From Oscillospiraceae bacterium (GTDB lineage: Bacteria; Bacillota; Clostridia; Oscillospirales; Ruminococcaceae), in contig JAEDLA010000079.1 in assembly GCA_016295545.1 (NCBI GenBank), forward strand, positions 1-6,802: a DNA stretch of 6,802 nt. Direction: 5' to 3'. The position numbers were made by a program, and so were the translations under genes. Below the pieces are notes generated by a model. The model made no database searches, had not been told where the DNA came from, and saw only the letters and a program-made list of their open reading frames with translations. Positions within the stretch are counted from its first letter, which is position 1. The number at the start of each line of letters is the position of its first letter. Shown piece by piece: positions 1-6,651 of the stretch.

Positions 1-50
1 AAGAAAACAATGTCCATTTGCACGGATTTAGGGGGATAGTCCCCTTAAAT
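1..50. repeat. Palindromic dispersed repeat, left copy (possibly cut by the window edge)
   Basis: Positions 26-50 form an imperfect palindrome (arms ATTTAGGGGGA at 26-36 and TCCCCTTAAAT at 40-50, with one G-T wobble). Read on the minus strand, this hairpin is followed by a TCCGTGC linker and then GGACATTGT, the same order of blocks as the right-end repeat at 6731-6786 read on the plus strand. The second hairpin has decayed here: its GGACATTGT half is present but the closing arm is not. It lies directly upstream of the promoter of the small gene. No coding capacity is seen. It could be a REP-like element or a relic terminator. Confidence 0.65.
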
Positions 51-65
51 AGTGCCGTACAGTAC

Positions 66-94
66 TTGACCTTGACGAGGGATTGTGCTATAAT
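66..94 (+). promoter_or_regulatory. Sigma-A-type promoter of the small leader-like gene
   Basis: The -35 box TTGACC (66-71) and the -10 box TATAAT (89-94) are separated by exactly 17 bp. A TGC just before the -10 box gives an extended -10 element. A second TTGACG (72-77) is only 11 bp from the -10 box and is too close to be used with it. Transcription would start near position 101, about 27 nt before the ATG. This looks like a strong housekeeping promoter. Confidence 0.8.
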
Positions 95-127
95 AATGCT
101 ATAAACTTTTGAAAAGAGGTCTTTTTA

Positions 128-352
128 ATGGATATTAAGGCAAAAATCGATGAGATTACCGACAAGGTGAAAAATGACAAGGACTTTGCAAAGAAGTTCA
201 AGGACGATCCGGTAAAAGCTGTTGAGGGCGTTATCGGTGTTGACCTGCCTGATGATAAGATAAAAACTGTTGTTGACGGAATCAAGGCAAAGGTTTCTGT
301 TGATGATGTAAAGGACAAGGTGGGCGGACTTCTCGGCAAGCTCAAGAACTGA
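128..352 (+). CDS. Small Lys/Asp-rich protein, Nif11/NHLP leader-like (hypothetical)
   Basis: Encodes 74 residues from an ATG with a GAGG ribosome binding site (116-119) 8 nt upstream, a strong promoter and its own terminator, so it is very probably a real monocistronic gene. The N-terminal half is predicted helical and highly charged (residues 1-26). It leads into DPVKAVEGVIGVDLPDD (27-43), which resembles the DPxxAlexxxGvxLP signature of nitrile-hydratase-like and Nif11-type leader peptides of RiPP precursors. The tail is an amphipathic stretch ending VGGLLGKLKN, with a Gly-Gly pair at 66-67. There is no signal peptide, membrane segment or cysteine, so a lanthipeptide-type core is unlikely. 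No RiPP modification or export gene is in the window. The leader resemblance comes from memory of the family; a stand-alone small cytosolic protein that reuses this fold is equally possible. No function is assigned. Confidence 0.85.
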   Translation: MDIKAKIDEITDKVKNDKDFAKKFKDDPVKAVEGVIGVDLPDDKIKTVVDGIKAKVSVDDVKDKVGGLLGKLKN

Positions 353-360
353 TAATTGCA

Positions 361-390
361 AAAACGGACGGTTTTCAGACCGTCCGTTTT
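361..390. terminator. Perfect-stem intrinsic terminator, probably bidirectional
   Basis: The 12-bp arms AAAACGGACGGT (361-372) and ACCGTCCGTTTT (379-390) are perfectly complementary around a 6-nt TTTCAG loop. The T-tract at 387-390 serves the small plus-strand gene, whose stop codon is 8 nt upstream. The A-tract at the other end gives a T-tract on the minus strand, so the same hairpin could also stop transcripts arriving from the convergent flavin reductase gene. Confidence 0.9.
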
Positions 391-550
391 ATACTAATTC
401 CATATCGTTCTGTTGAAAAAGTTGTCTGATAGCGTTTCGTCAATCAAGGCGACTGACCGTAGACAGGCTGTCGCCTTTCAAGGTCAGTCAACGCAGAGTG
501 ACGGAACGATAGCTGACAAATTTTTCAGCAGGTTGATGTGGAATTAGTAT
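391..550. mobile_element. 160-bp MITE-like imperfect palindrome
   Basis: The ends are exact 12-bp inverted repeats, ATACTAATTCCA (391-402) and TGGAATTAGTAT (539-550). Complementarity continues inward with scattered mismatches: GTTGAAAAAGTTGTC pairs with the complement of GACAAATTTTTCAGC, then the TAGCGTTTCGTCA region with TGACGGAACGATAGC. The centre offers two competing stems, AAGGCGAC (446-453) with GTCGCCTT (470-477), and GACTGACC (451-458) with GGTCAGTC (482-489). It encodes no protein. The size, terminal repeats and possible TA target-site duplication fit a non-autonomous miniature transposable element. It could instead be a structured RNA or part of the convergent terminator region. Confidence 0.75.
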
Positions 551-554
551 TACT

Positions 555-1067
555 TTACTCTTTGATATAAGCTCCTGTTATTTCGCAGATATATGCCTTA
601 TGGTAAGGATCGGAGCTGTAGAACTGCTGGTCAAAGCCCTTTGCAGAGGGAACAAATTCCTCGCTGCACATATCGTATGTATAGAGTTTTTTGCAGACGA
701 GCACCATTTTAGCCTCCTTAAATCCAACGCAGCCGTCAAGCTCAGTGGGAGTAATTCCTGTTTCGCTGACCTTGTCGCAGTCTCTGCCGGAGTTTGCTCC
801 GCAGAATTTCAGTACATCTCTGTACTGCTCACCGAAAAATGAAGCTGTAAGGCAGTCGCCCTTTTCCACAAATTCATAGGTATATCTGTTGGTGCGGATA
901 TAGCAGGTCATTACCGGTTTGCCCCAGAGGATTCCCATTTGTCCCCAGCTGGCAGTCATGGTGTTGAAGCTTTCACTGTTACCTCCGGTAAGAAGCATCC
1001 AGTCCTTTCCGATAAGGTCAAAGGGGTTGAAGTTAAGCTCTGAAAGCTGAATTTTTTTAAAGCCCAT
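555..1067 (-). CDS. Flavin reductase-like FMN-binding split-barrel protein
   Basis: Encodes 170 residues, a typical length for flavoredoxin/flavin reductase-like domain proteins. The family signature is visible near the N-terminus: NPFDLIGKDWMLLT (14-27), then NTMTASWGQMGILWGKPV (35-52), the segment that in this family contacts the FMN phosphate and isoalloxazine, followed by the barrel strand CYIRTNRYTYEF. Members bind FMN and reduce flavins with NAD(P)H or act as small electron carriers; the substrate cannot be read from the sequence. It is cytosolic, with no signal peptide. Six cysteines are scattered without a metal-site pattern. An AAGGAAG ribosome binding site (1074-1080) supports this ATG. 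It lies 132 bp downstream of spo0A in the same direction, so it may be read through from spo0A or have its own promoter. It converges on the small plus-strand gene. Confidence 0.88.
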   Translation of the reverse strand: MGFKKIQLSELNFNPFDLIGKDWMLLTGGNSESFNTMTASWGQMGILWGKPVMTCYIRTNRYTYEFVEKGDCLTASFFGEQYRDVLKFCGANSGRDCDKVSETGITPTELDGCVGFKEAKMVLVCKKLYTYDMCSEEFVPSAKGFDQQFYSSDPYHKAYICEITGAYIKE

Positions 1068-1199
1068 AGTAATCTTCCTTTCTGAGTGTTTTGATGCAGC
1101 AGTATTCTCAGTTTTTATGGAGAAGCTCCTGCTGTATAAATGTACGTCATAAATATATTATTCCTCACATCATCGGAATATTACTGGGGCTGTCTGAGT
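1068..1199 (-). other. Spacer between spo0A and the flavin reductase gene
   Basis: This 132-bp spacer holds the flavin reductase ribosome binding site. It also holds a weak minus-strand hairpin, TATTCC (1175-1180 side) with GGAATA (1159-1164 side) and a 10-nt loop, followed by an A/T-rich tract (ATATATTTATG). It could be a poor terminator for spo0A. A CAGCAG/CTGCTG inverted pair lies around 1096-1136. I see no convincing promoter, so whether the two genes are co-transcribed cannot be settled by eye. Confidence 0.3.
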
Positions 1200-1955
1200 T
1201 CAGCTTCTCCTGAGAGCCGCCTTGTAGCGCAGCCGGAGCTTATCGGTTATCAGGGCGATAAATTCCGAATTTGTGGGTTTACCTTTTCCGGTATCGACTG
1301 TATAGCCGAAAAAGGAATTAAGCGTGTCAACATTTCCCCTGTCCCATGCTATTTCAATTGCGTGACGTATTGCTCTTTCAACTCTTGACGAGGTAGTGTC
1401 GTAAATCTGCGCAACGGTTGGGTAGAGCAGCTTTGTAACGCTGTCAAGAAGATTTTTGTCCTCAATTGAATAAAGAATAGCTGTTCGCAGGTAATGGTAG
1501 CCCTTTATGTGGGCTGGCACACCAAGCTGGTGGATAATATCGGTGATAACGATTTCCATATCATCGCTGTAGCTGCTGGCTTTGTCTCCCAGTGAGGAGC
1601 TGATTGCGCTGACAAGGTCATCTGCACTGTAGGGTTTCAGCAGAAATCGTGAAGCGCCGTTTTCCATGACCTGACGCTCGATAAACTCGTTGTCATATTC
1701 CGAAGTAACGATAAACGCCGGACAGCGTACACCAAGCTCACGGACACGCTTCATAATGGTAACAGCGTCGCCGTTTCTGGCTGAAATGTCAAGGACAGCC
1801 ACGTCAGGGGGATCGTTTCTTATGGAATCGAGGATAACGTCGCAGTCTTTTCTTCTTGTATATGCGTACATTCCTCTTTCACGGAGCTTATTCGCTGTGC
1901 TGACACCTGTTTCCGCAGAATCATCACCGATAAGTACTTTTATTTTGTTGTTCAT
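1200..1955 (-). CDS. spo0A: Sporulation transcription factor Spo0A
   Basis: Encodes 251 residues, close to the roughly 265 of Bacillus subtilis Spo0A. The receiver domain (about 4-120) has the full phosphorylation site: acidic pair D11/D12, phospho-acceptor D56 (AVLDIS), T84 and K107 in LLKPYS. After a linker around 120-133, the C-terminal DNA-binding domain is nearly canonical: [20 protein letters not shown] (137-156), the recognition segment [18 protein letters not shown], and the end motif [26 protein letters not shown]. Phosphorylated Spo0A dimerises and binds 0A boxes (TGTCGAA) to control entry into sporulation and other stationary-phase genes. An ideal AGGAGGT (1964-1970) lies 8 nt upstream of the ATG. 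The gene is not next to recN or spoIVB, its common neighbours in Firmicutes. All key residues are intact, so activity is expected, although some lineages keep Spo0A without being known to sporulate. Confidence 0.96.
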   Translation of the reverse strand: MNNKIKVLIGDDSAETGVSTANKLRERGMYAYTRRKDCDVILDSIRNDPPDVAVLDISARNGDAVTIMKRVRELGVRCPAFIVTSEYDNEFIERQVMENGASRFLLKPYSADDLVSAISSSLGDKASSYSDDMEIVITDIIHQLGVPAHIKGYHYLRTAILYSIEDKNLLDSVTKLLYPTVAQIYDTTSSRVERAIRHAIEIAWDRGNVDTLNSFFGYTVDTGKGKPTNSEFIALITDKLRLRYKAALRRS

Positions 1956-1985
1956 TTTTTTAGACCTCCTTTGTTCTACAATTCT

Positions 1986-2015
1986 ATCTTAACACAGATA
2001 ATAAGCACTAATCAA
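1986..2015 (-). promoter_or_regulatory. Candidate sigma-A-type promoter of spo0A
   Basis: On the minus strand, TTGATT (2010-2015) and TAAGAT (1986-1991) are spaced by 18 bp, upstream of the spo0A ribosome binding site. Each box has mismatches to consensus, so strength is probably moderate. No SigH-type AGGA -35 box is seen. A small inverted repeat (AATAAGC 2000-2006, GCTTATT 2018-2024) overlaps the -35 box and could be an operator or chance A/T symmetry. Confidence 0.45.
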
Positions 2016-2101
2016 TAGCTTATTTTTTGTTTAATAGTAAAATCTGCGTGAAAAAAGTGTAAAACAGTTGGAGTATCAGCAAAATGTCGATATAGAGCTT
2101 T

Positions 2102-3418
2102 TTATAGCTTTTTTTTATGCAGCTTTGCAAGTACACCTTCGGCGTAGATGCGTACCTGAGTGCCCGGCGGGAACATTTTGTCCGCAAGCTTTGACATAGC
2201 GGATTGTTTGACCTCTCCCACATAAACGGGAGCTGTTTCCGGTTCAGAGACTTCCACAGCCCACTTGCTTACAACATCGGAGGAAAGCTTATCCTGAATG
2301 AACATTCTGTCCTCAACAGCGCCGTGCTCCGTATAGAACTCAAAGGGCAGCTCACAGCCGGCATAGCCGTACTTATCAAGGTGACTGCCAAAATGACTGC
2401 TGAATACAGCGGAAAAGTCCTCTTTGCCGGCAGTTATTTCGGGAGTTTCCTCCATTGCTGCGAGAACGGATTTTTTCAGCTTGTCGAACTTTCTGCGGCT
2501 TTTGTCAAGGCTCATAGCACCGAGAATCAGGAAACCTGCCATATACCTGTCACCGCAGAAGTCGCTGAGGGCAATTCGTTTCTGTGGATAATCAAAGGCG
2601 TAATGGCTGTAAAGCGCAAGAATGCATCGCAGAGACAGATATTTCTGCGAGCAGAAGTCGAAAAAGATTTTCTTCTGAATGTAGCCGCAAAGCTGACCGG
2701 ATTTGATAAGCCTGTCACGGCAGGAGGTCACAAGAACAGACCGTGTACCGGCTTTTATGGGAGCTTCTGCATCGGCGCTGAGGTCACCTCCGAAGTGGAG
2801 CAGACGGTGTGCAGGCAGTTTCAGATCCTTGCAGATTTTCGTGAAAAGCTGTCCGTCAGGTGCTTTGGGGATATTCAGCTCACCTGTGATATAAAGTTTG
2901 TCCCAGTCTCCGTAGCCGCAGTTTTTCAGAATTTTTTCAACGGTCTTTCGTGGAAGAAAGGTGTCGGCAGTAATGATAACCTTCATGCCCTTTTCACGGG
3001 CTTTTTTGTATAGTTCCATGCCGCACCGGCGTGGATAGCAGAAATACTCCTCAAGCTCACATTCACGGTTCATAAGCTTTTCACGGCTGGAGGGACTGAT
3101 TTTGCTGATTTTTTCAAGACAGCTGTAAATCTCCTCAAGCTTAAAACAGCCTGTATCGGAATTTTTTTTCAGCATACGCTTTTCAGCTTCTGTTCTCAGC
3201 TCATAGAAGCTTTTTTTTCCGATATACACGGAAGAAAAGTCGTCCTCCATAAGCAGGGCAATGTCCTGTCTGTCGAAAAAGGGGCGGAGCACAAGGGTTT
3301 CAAACATTTCAAAGCTTACAGCACTGGTACGGTCGCTGTTTATTTCGCCTTTCATATTTTTCAGCAGGTGAGACTGCTCCGCATTAAGGGGACGGTTAAA
3401 TTTTATTTTATTGTTCAT
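2102..3418 (-). CDS. HAD-like protein with altered catalytic motifs (possible pseudophosphatase)
   Basis: Encodes 438 residues from the ATG at 3418. The N-terminal half matches the HAD-like domain usually written as SFDxFDTLLxRP: here AVSFEMFETLVLRP (33-46), then ITADTFLPRKTVEKIL (149-164) for motif II, GELNIPKAPDGQLF (179-192) with K185 for motif III, and HFGGDLSADAEAP (208-220) for motif IV. The nucleophile Asp is replaced by E37, the +3 Asp by E40, the usual motif II Ser aligns with A151, and the first motif IV Asp with G211. This suggests reduced or no phosphatase activity. The remaining 200 residues include no family I recognise. No signal peptide or membrane segment is seen. It is the last gene of the operon and overlaps the preceding stop by 11 nt (ATG inside ...AATGAACAATAA), with GAGG 9 nt upstream of the ATG. 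A longer reading from TTG at 3442 has no comparable ribosome binding site and is disfavoured. Confidence 0.8.
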   Translation of the reverse strand: MNNKIKFNRPLNAEQSHLLKNMKGEINSDRTSAVSFEMFETLVLRPFFDRQDIALLMEDDFSSVYIGKKSFYELRTEAEKRMLKKNSDTGCFKLEEIYSCLEKISKISPSSREKLMNRECELEEYFCYPRRCGMELYKKAREKGMKVIITADTFLPRKTVEKILKNCGYGDWDKLYITGELNIPKAPDGQLFTKICKDLKLPAHRLLHFGGDLSADAEAPIKAGTRSVLVTSCRDRLIKSGQLCGYIQKKIFFDFCSQKYLSLRCILALYSHYAFDYPQKRIALSDFCGDRYMAGFLILGAMSLDKSRRKFDKLKKSVLAAMEETPEITAGKEDFSAVFSSHFGSHLDKYGYAGCELPFEFYTEHGAVEDRMFIQDKLSSDVVSKWAVEVSEPETAPVYVGEVKQSAMSKLADKMFPPGTQVRIYAEGVLAKLHKKKL

Positions 3419-5204
3419 TGTAATTGACCTCGTATTTTTCAAATCCGGAAGATTTCACAGGCTCAGTAATTATACTGTCGGTGCATTTTTTAAATTTATT
3501 GCTGCCCTTTTCCGATATGTATGTCCTGAACTGCTTTTTTTCCGGATTATATGCGGTGTACAGGGCAAAGCTGTCATAGCACCTAACGCTTGCCGGTCTG
3601 AATCCCTTTTCGCATTCTATGGCTTCTGAGCTGTGGGAGTTTTTGGAATATCTCAGCTCAGTGCCATTTTTCTTATCTTTTCTGAGGTAGTATACTCCGC
3701 CGGAGGGCGCCTTGAATATCTGAATAACATTGCTGTCAACAAACAGTCCGCCGTATTTTCCCGAGCCCATTTCTTTTAAGATATAAAGGTCGCCGCCCTG
3801 CTGGAGGACGTATATTGTACCGAAGTCACTGTCAGCGGCAAAGGAGACAACACTGCTCCAGACTTTCCGGCTGTTTCCTTTTTTGGTATCAGCAATGCAG
3901 AGATTTCCCTCGCTGTTAATGAAACAGATATTTCTGCCGTTGTCCGAATAATCAGGTAACTGAGGATTGCCTGTATCTTTGGCAATGCACTCTGATTTTC
4001 CCTTTTTGTCCACATAAACAAGTGTATCAAAGCTGTTGGTATAGCCAAGACCTAAAAGACTGCCTGTACTGTAAACGGTGGCTCTGTAGTCAGCTGTGGA
4101 ATAGTGGTCACTGTCGGTAAAGGGAGAAAGGCTGATTTTCGAGATAGTTTCAGCTTTACCGCCCTTTTTGCACCAGAGAGTTGAATCATCAGCAGTACGG
4201 AAAACGATTTCGGAAATATCCTCGTTAAAATAACAGCTTTCTGATGCATTATCGCAGAGCAGAGCACGCTTTTCAGCATCGCAGGAGGGATAATAATAAA
4301 GCATGAAGCTGTCCTCCTCCTGATAAGACTGCAAGGCGTTGCTGTATTCTTTCAGCAGGTCGTCATAGATATCGCAGGCGTCTTTATAAAGGTCATAGCT
4401 GTCAAAGTCGCTGGAATCCGGTTTTTCAGGCAATTCCGGCTTTTCAGGCGTTCCGGCGGCATATATTCTTTTTCCGTTGTCAGATACAGCTAAAGCAGTA
4501 ACATTGTCGTCCAGCTTTTCAGAATCACCCTTACGGAAGATGTAAAGACTGCCGTCCTCCTCCTCGTTATAGGCGAGAGTTTTTCCGTCAGGAGAAAAAA
4601 CAGCGGTAGACATATCAAGGCTGTGAGAAATTTTTTTACTTTTGCCGTTTTTCATGGTACACAGCCATGATACGCCGCTTTTATCCGTGTACAGCAGGCT
4701 GTCTCCCTCAGGAGAAAGCATTGCGGAAACTGCATTTTTTGCGGTTTTTTCCACGCCTTTTTCGGTAATCGTATAAAGCACGCCCTTTTGGTTTATTGCA
4801 TAGCCGGCAGTACCGTCAGCGGACAGCACACACTGTGCAATGTCCTTTAAAGAGCCTTCAATTGGTTCACCGCCGCATAGAAAGGTGATTCTGCCGTTAT
4901 CGCTGAGTATGGTCAGCTGACCGGAACGCTGACCGCCTCTCACATTGCAGACAAGGCAGACAGCTCCGATAATCAGTGCAGATGCGGCTAATGTCAGAAT
5001 AAGCTTTTCGGCGAAAGGAGTTTTTTTGTGCAGCAGAGCCTGGATCTCCTCATCGGGAACAGGTCTGAATCTGTATCCTGCAAGCTCCTTTATATGCTCC
5101 TCAGCCGCAGCTTTTTCGGCAGAAAAATCGAAAGCATTTCCGCATTCCTTGCAGAAGCGGCAGTCGTCCTTGTTTTCCACTCCGCATTTCTGACATTTTT
5201 TCAT
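3408..5204 (-). CDS. Zinc-ribbon, membrane-anchored beta-propeller-like protein
   Basis: Encodes 598 residues. An N-terminal zinc ribbon has C4/C7 and C18/C21 (CxxC-x10-CxxC), with an extra C15. A charged cytosolic linker (25-67) leads to one hydrophobic segment (68-86), so the rest is expected outside the membrane. The large C-terminal part carries repeats like those of WD40/TolB-type propellers, for example SADGTAGYAI (128-137), SPEGDSLLYT (164-173), FSPDGKTLAYN (203-213), VSDNGKRIYAAG (240-251) and a later YSDNGRNICFINSEGNL. A Pro/Glu-rich and acidic helical insertion (about 252-300) interrupts the propeller. No catalytic motif is seen; binding of a protein or glycan ligand is the natural guess. 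It is the middle gene of the operon. Its ribosome binding site GGAGGT (in GGAGGTAAGTGACATG) lies in the last codons of the upstream gene, whose stop is 1 nt away, so coupling is likely. Confidence 0.85.
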   Translation of the reverse strand: MKKCQKCGVENKDDCRFCKECGNAFDFSAEKAAAEEHIKELAGYRFRPVPDEEIQALLHKKTPFAEKLILTLAASALIIGAVCLVCNVRGGQRSGQLTILSDNGRITFLCGGEPIEGSLKDIAQCVLSADGTAGYAINQKGVLYTITEKGVEKTAKNAVSAMLSPEGDSLLYTDKSGVSWLCTMKNGKSKKISHSLDMSTAVFSPDGKTLAYNEEEDGSLYIFRKGDSEKLDDNVTALAVSDNGKRIYAAGTPEKPELPEKPDSSDFDSYDLYKDACDIYDDLLKEYSNALQSYQEEDSFMLYYYPSCDAEKRALLCDNASESCYFNEDISEIVFRTADDSTLWCKKGGKAETISKISLSPFTDSDHYSTADYRATVYSTGSLLGLGYTNSFDTLVYVDKKGKSECIAKDTGNPQLPDYSDNGRNICFINSEGNLCIADTKKGNSRKVWSSVVSFAADSDFGTIYVLQQGGDLYILKEMGSGKYGGLFVDSNVIQIFKAPSGGVYYLRKDKKNGTELRYSKNSHSSEAIECEKGFRPASVRCYDSFALYTAYNPEKKQFRTYISEKGSNKFKKCTDSIITEPVKSSGFEKYEVNYNEQ

Positions 5205-5205
5205 G

Positions 5206-6624
5206 TCACTTACCTCCGGACTTTTTCTTTTCTTTCTTTTCAGCAGAAGCTTCTGACGATTTTTCCTCCTTTTTCTTCAGACCTGCCTTTATGCGTTTGA
5301 GGATAATTCCGGTAAATATCTCAAAAGCGCCGGTACACAGAGCTACAAGTGATGCAGGAAGAAGCAGCTGTGAAGCTATATAGGCAAATGCGCTGCATGT
5401 ATAAACAGCAGTTATGGGAGCACCTACAATGAAAACGATTGCCGGCAGGAATATTAATATACCTGAGATAAGCACGGTGTTTCCATAAAATCCAAAGATA
5501 TATCTGCCCTTTTTGTCAAGGGTAATAGCTATCCAGATAAAGAGGACTATTGCTATGGTGAGGAATATAGCAATGGTGATTATTGAGAAGAACAGCGAAA
5601 CAAAGCCCATTCTGATACCTGTTTCGTGTCCCCACTCCTCAATAGATAAATCCTTGACAATGCCGCTGTCCTCCAGTGACATGAAGATGTCGTTGTAGTC
5701 GTCATCGGTGAGCCTGTAGCCCAGCTGTTCCGTTGATTCAACCCTGTTGTTCAGCATAAATTCAATTATTTCCTCAGAGGAAAGCAAGGGCTGTTCACGG
5801 ACAGAACCGTTTATCAGGAAACCGGCATAGTCCTCCAGTTTATTGGAGACAAAGTCACCGAAGTCAGCAGCTGTAAGAAATCCGGTTATATTAGCGGGAG
5901 TTACTCCGCTGCGTTCTTTAAAACTGTCACTGAGAATGTCGTGTATGTATTCGGCAGCAGTCTCATTGCCGTCAACCTTTGAGGTGAGAATAGTTTCATA
6001 GTTCATGGACTGAGCCTGTTTTTTGACGATATCACTGCTCAGACCAATTCTGACGCTCAGGGAAATATTAAAAACAGTAAGGAAAATTACCGCAAAAATT
6101 GAAATCACAGCAGCTCCGAAAAGCTTGCTTCCTGATGCTTTTCCGGAATCGGCCTTGTCATTTTTGTCGGAGGACTCTTTTTTGCTGCCTGTTTTTCCGG
6201 TTTTGGTTTCGGCATCTTCAGTATCAGCTGAATCAGCAGTAACTTCCTTTTCAGATTTGTTTTCTTCCTTAGCTTTCTGTTCAGTTTTTTCAGCATTTTC
6301 AGCAGTGCCAGCGCTTGAAATTACCTCAGCCGCAGTTTCAACGGGAGTATCGGCGGCAAAAATGTCATCATCTGCAATGTCAGCAGGAGCGTCAGTGCCT
6401 GAAATATCCTCATCTGCAATTTCAACGGGAGTATCGGTTGCTGAAATATCATCATCTGCAATGTCAATGGGAGTATCCGTACTGAAAGTATCGTCAGCAC
6501 CAATTTCCTCCGGAATTATATTTTCATTTTCAGGAGCTTCGTATTCGGTCTCAACCGGCGCACCGCAGGCTGTGCAGAATTTAGCGTCCTGAGACAGTTC
6601 TTTACCGCATTTTTTACATAACAT
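5206..6624 (-). CDS. Zinc-ribbon membrane protein with tandem-repeat linker
   Basis: Encodes 472 residues from the ATG at 6624, with GGAGG 9 nt upstream. The N-terminal zinc ribbon is MLCKKCGKELSQDAKFCTAC, with C3/C6 and C17/C20. Four 14-residue acidic repeats follow (47-102), then a long Glu/Lys/Ser-rich disordered linker (103-166). The first membrane segment is about 168-190. A soluble, mostly helical domain (192-338) should face outside. Three further membrane segments lie near 340-369, 377-400 and 412-442, and the tail is a Lys-rich cytosolic stretch (443-472). This topology keeps both the zinc ribbon and the tail inside. I do not recognise the external domain. Zinc ribbons of this kind usually act in protein-protein contacts rather than catalysis. 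A reading from TTG at 6663 starts upstream of the -10 box and is rejected. It is the first gene of the operon. Confidence 0.85.
   Translation of the reverse strand: MLCKKCGKELSQDAKFCTACGAPVETEYEAPENENIIPEEIGADDTFSTDTPIDIADDDISATDTPVEIADEDISGTDAPADIADDDIFAADTPVETAAEVISSAGTAENAEKTEQKAKEENKSEKEVTADSADTEDAETKTGKTGSKKESSDKNDKADSGKASGSKLFGAAVISIFAVIFLTVFNISLSVRIGLSSDIVKKQAQSMNYETILTSKVDGNETAAEYIHDILSDSFKERSGVTPANITGFLTAADFGDFVSNKLEDYAGFLINGSVREQPLLSSEEIIEFMLNNRVESTEQLGYRLTDDDYNDIFMSLEDSGIVKDLSIEEWGHETGIRMGFVSLFFSIITIAIFLTIAIVLFIWIAITLDKKGRYIFGFYGNTVLISGILIFLPAIVFIVGAPITAVYTCSAFAYIASQLLLPASLVALCTGAFEIFTGIILKRIKAGLKKKEEKSSEASAEKKEKKKSGGK
6319..6486 (-). repeat. Four in-frame 42-bp tandem repeats in the zinc-ribbon linker
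   Basis: Four consecutive 14-residue units (residues 47-60, 61-74, 75-88, 89-102) read approximately xxTDTPxxIADDDI. The first three are close copies and the fourth (FAADTPVETAAEVI) is diverged. Similarity is visible at DNA level (repeated GGAGTATC, TCATCTGCAAT blocks on the plus strand), which points to duplication by slippage or recombination. Because the unit is a multiple of three, copy-number change would alter linker length without breaking the frame. The encoded segment is strongly acidic and probably disordered. Confidence 0.85.
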
Positions 6625-6651
6625 AATAATTGTCCTCCTTTTTTCTATACT

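Noticed and set aside
2095..2125. AGCTTTTTATAGCT symmetry as a terminator of the operon
   Set aside because: On the minus strand the hairpin is short and is not followed by a T-tract; the A-run comes before it. I see no convincing terminator for the operon between 1956 and 2101.
2204..3013. 269-codon open frame on the plus strand
   Set aside because: It lies wholly antisense to the HAD-like gene, whose product has recognisable motifs and coupled translation. No promoter or ribosome binding site supports the plus-strand frame and its translation resembles no family.
3419..3442. TTG start giving an 8-residue extension of the HAD-like protein
   Set aside because: The extension has no good ribosome binding site, and its codons contain the GAGG that serves the ATG at 3418.
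6319..6486. Possible CRISPR array
   Set aside because: The 42-bp units are contiguous without unique spacers and encode a regular in-frame protein repeat.
6023..6592. 189-codon Ser/Ala/Val-rich open frame on the plus strand
   Set aside because: Its low-complexity repeats are the antisense reading of the acidic tandem-repeat linker of the zinc-ribbon membrane protein.
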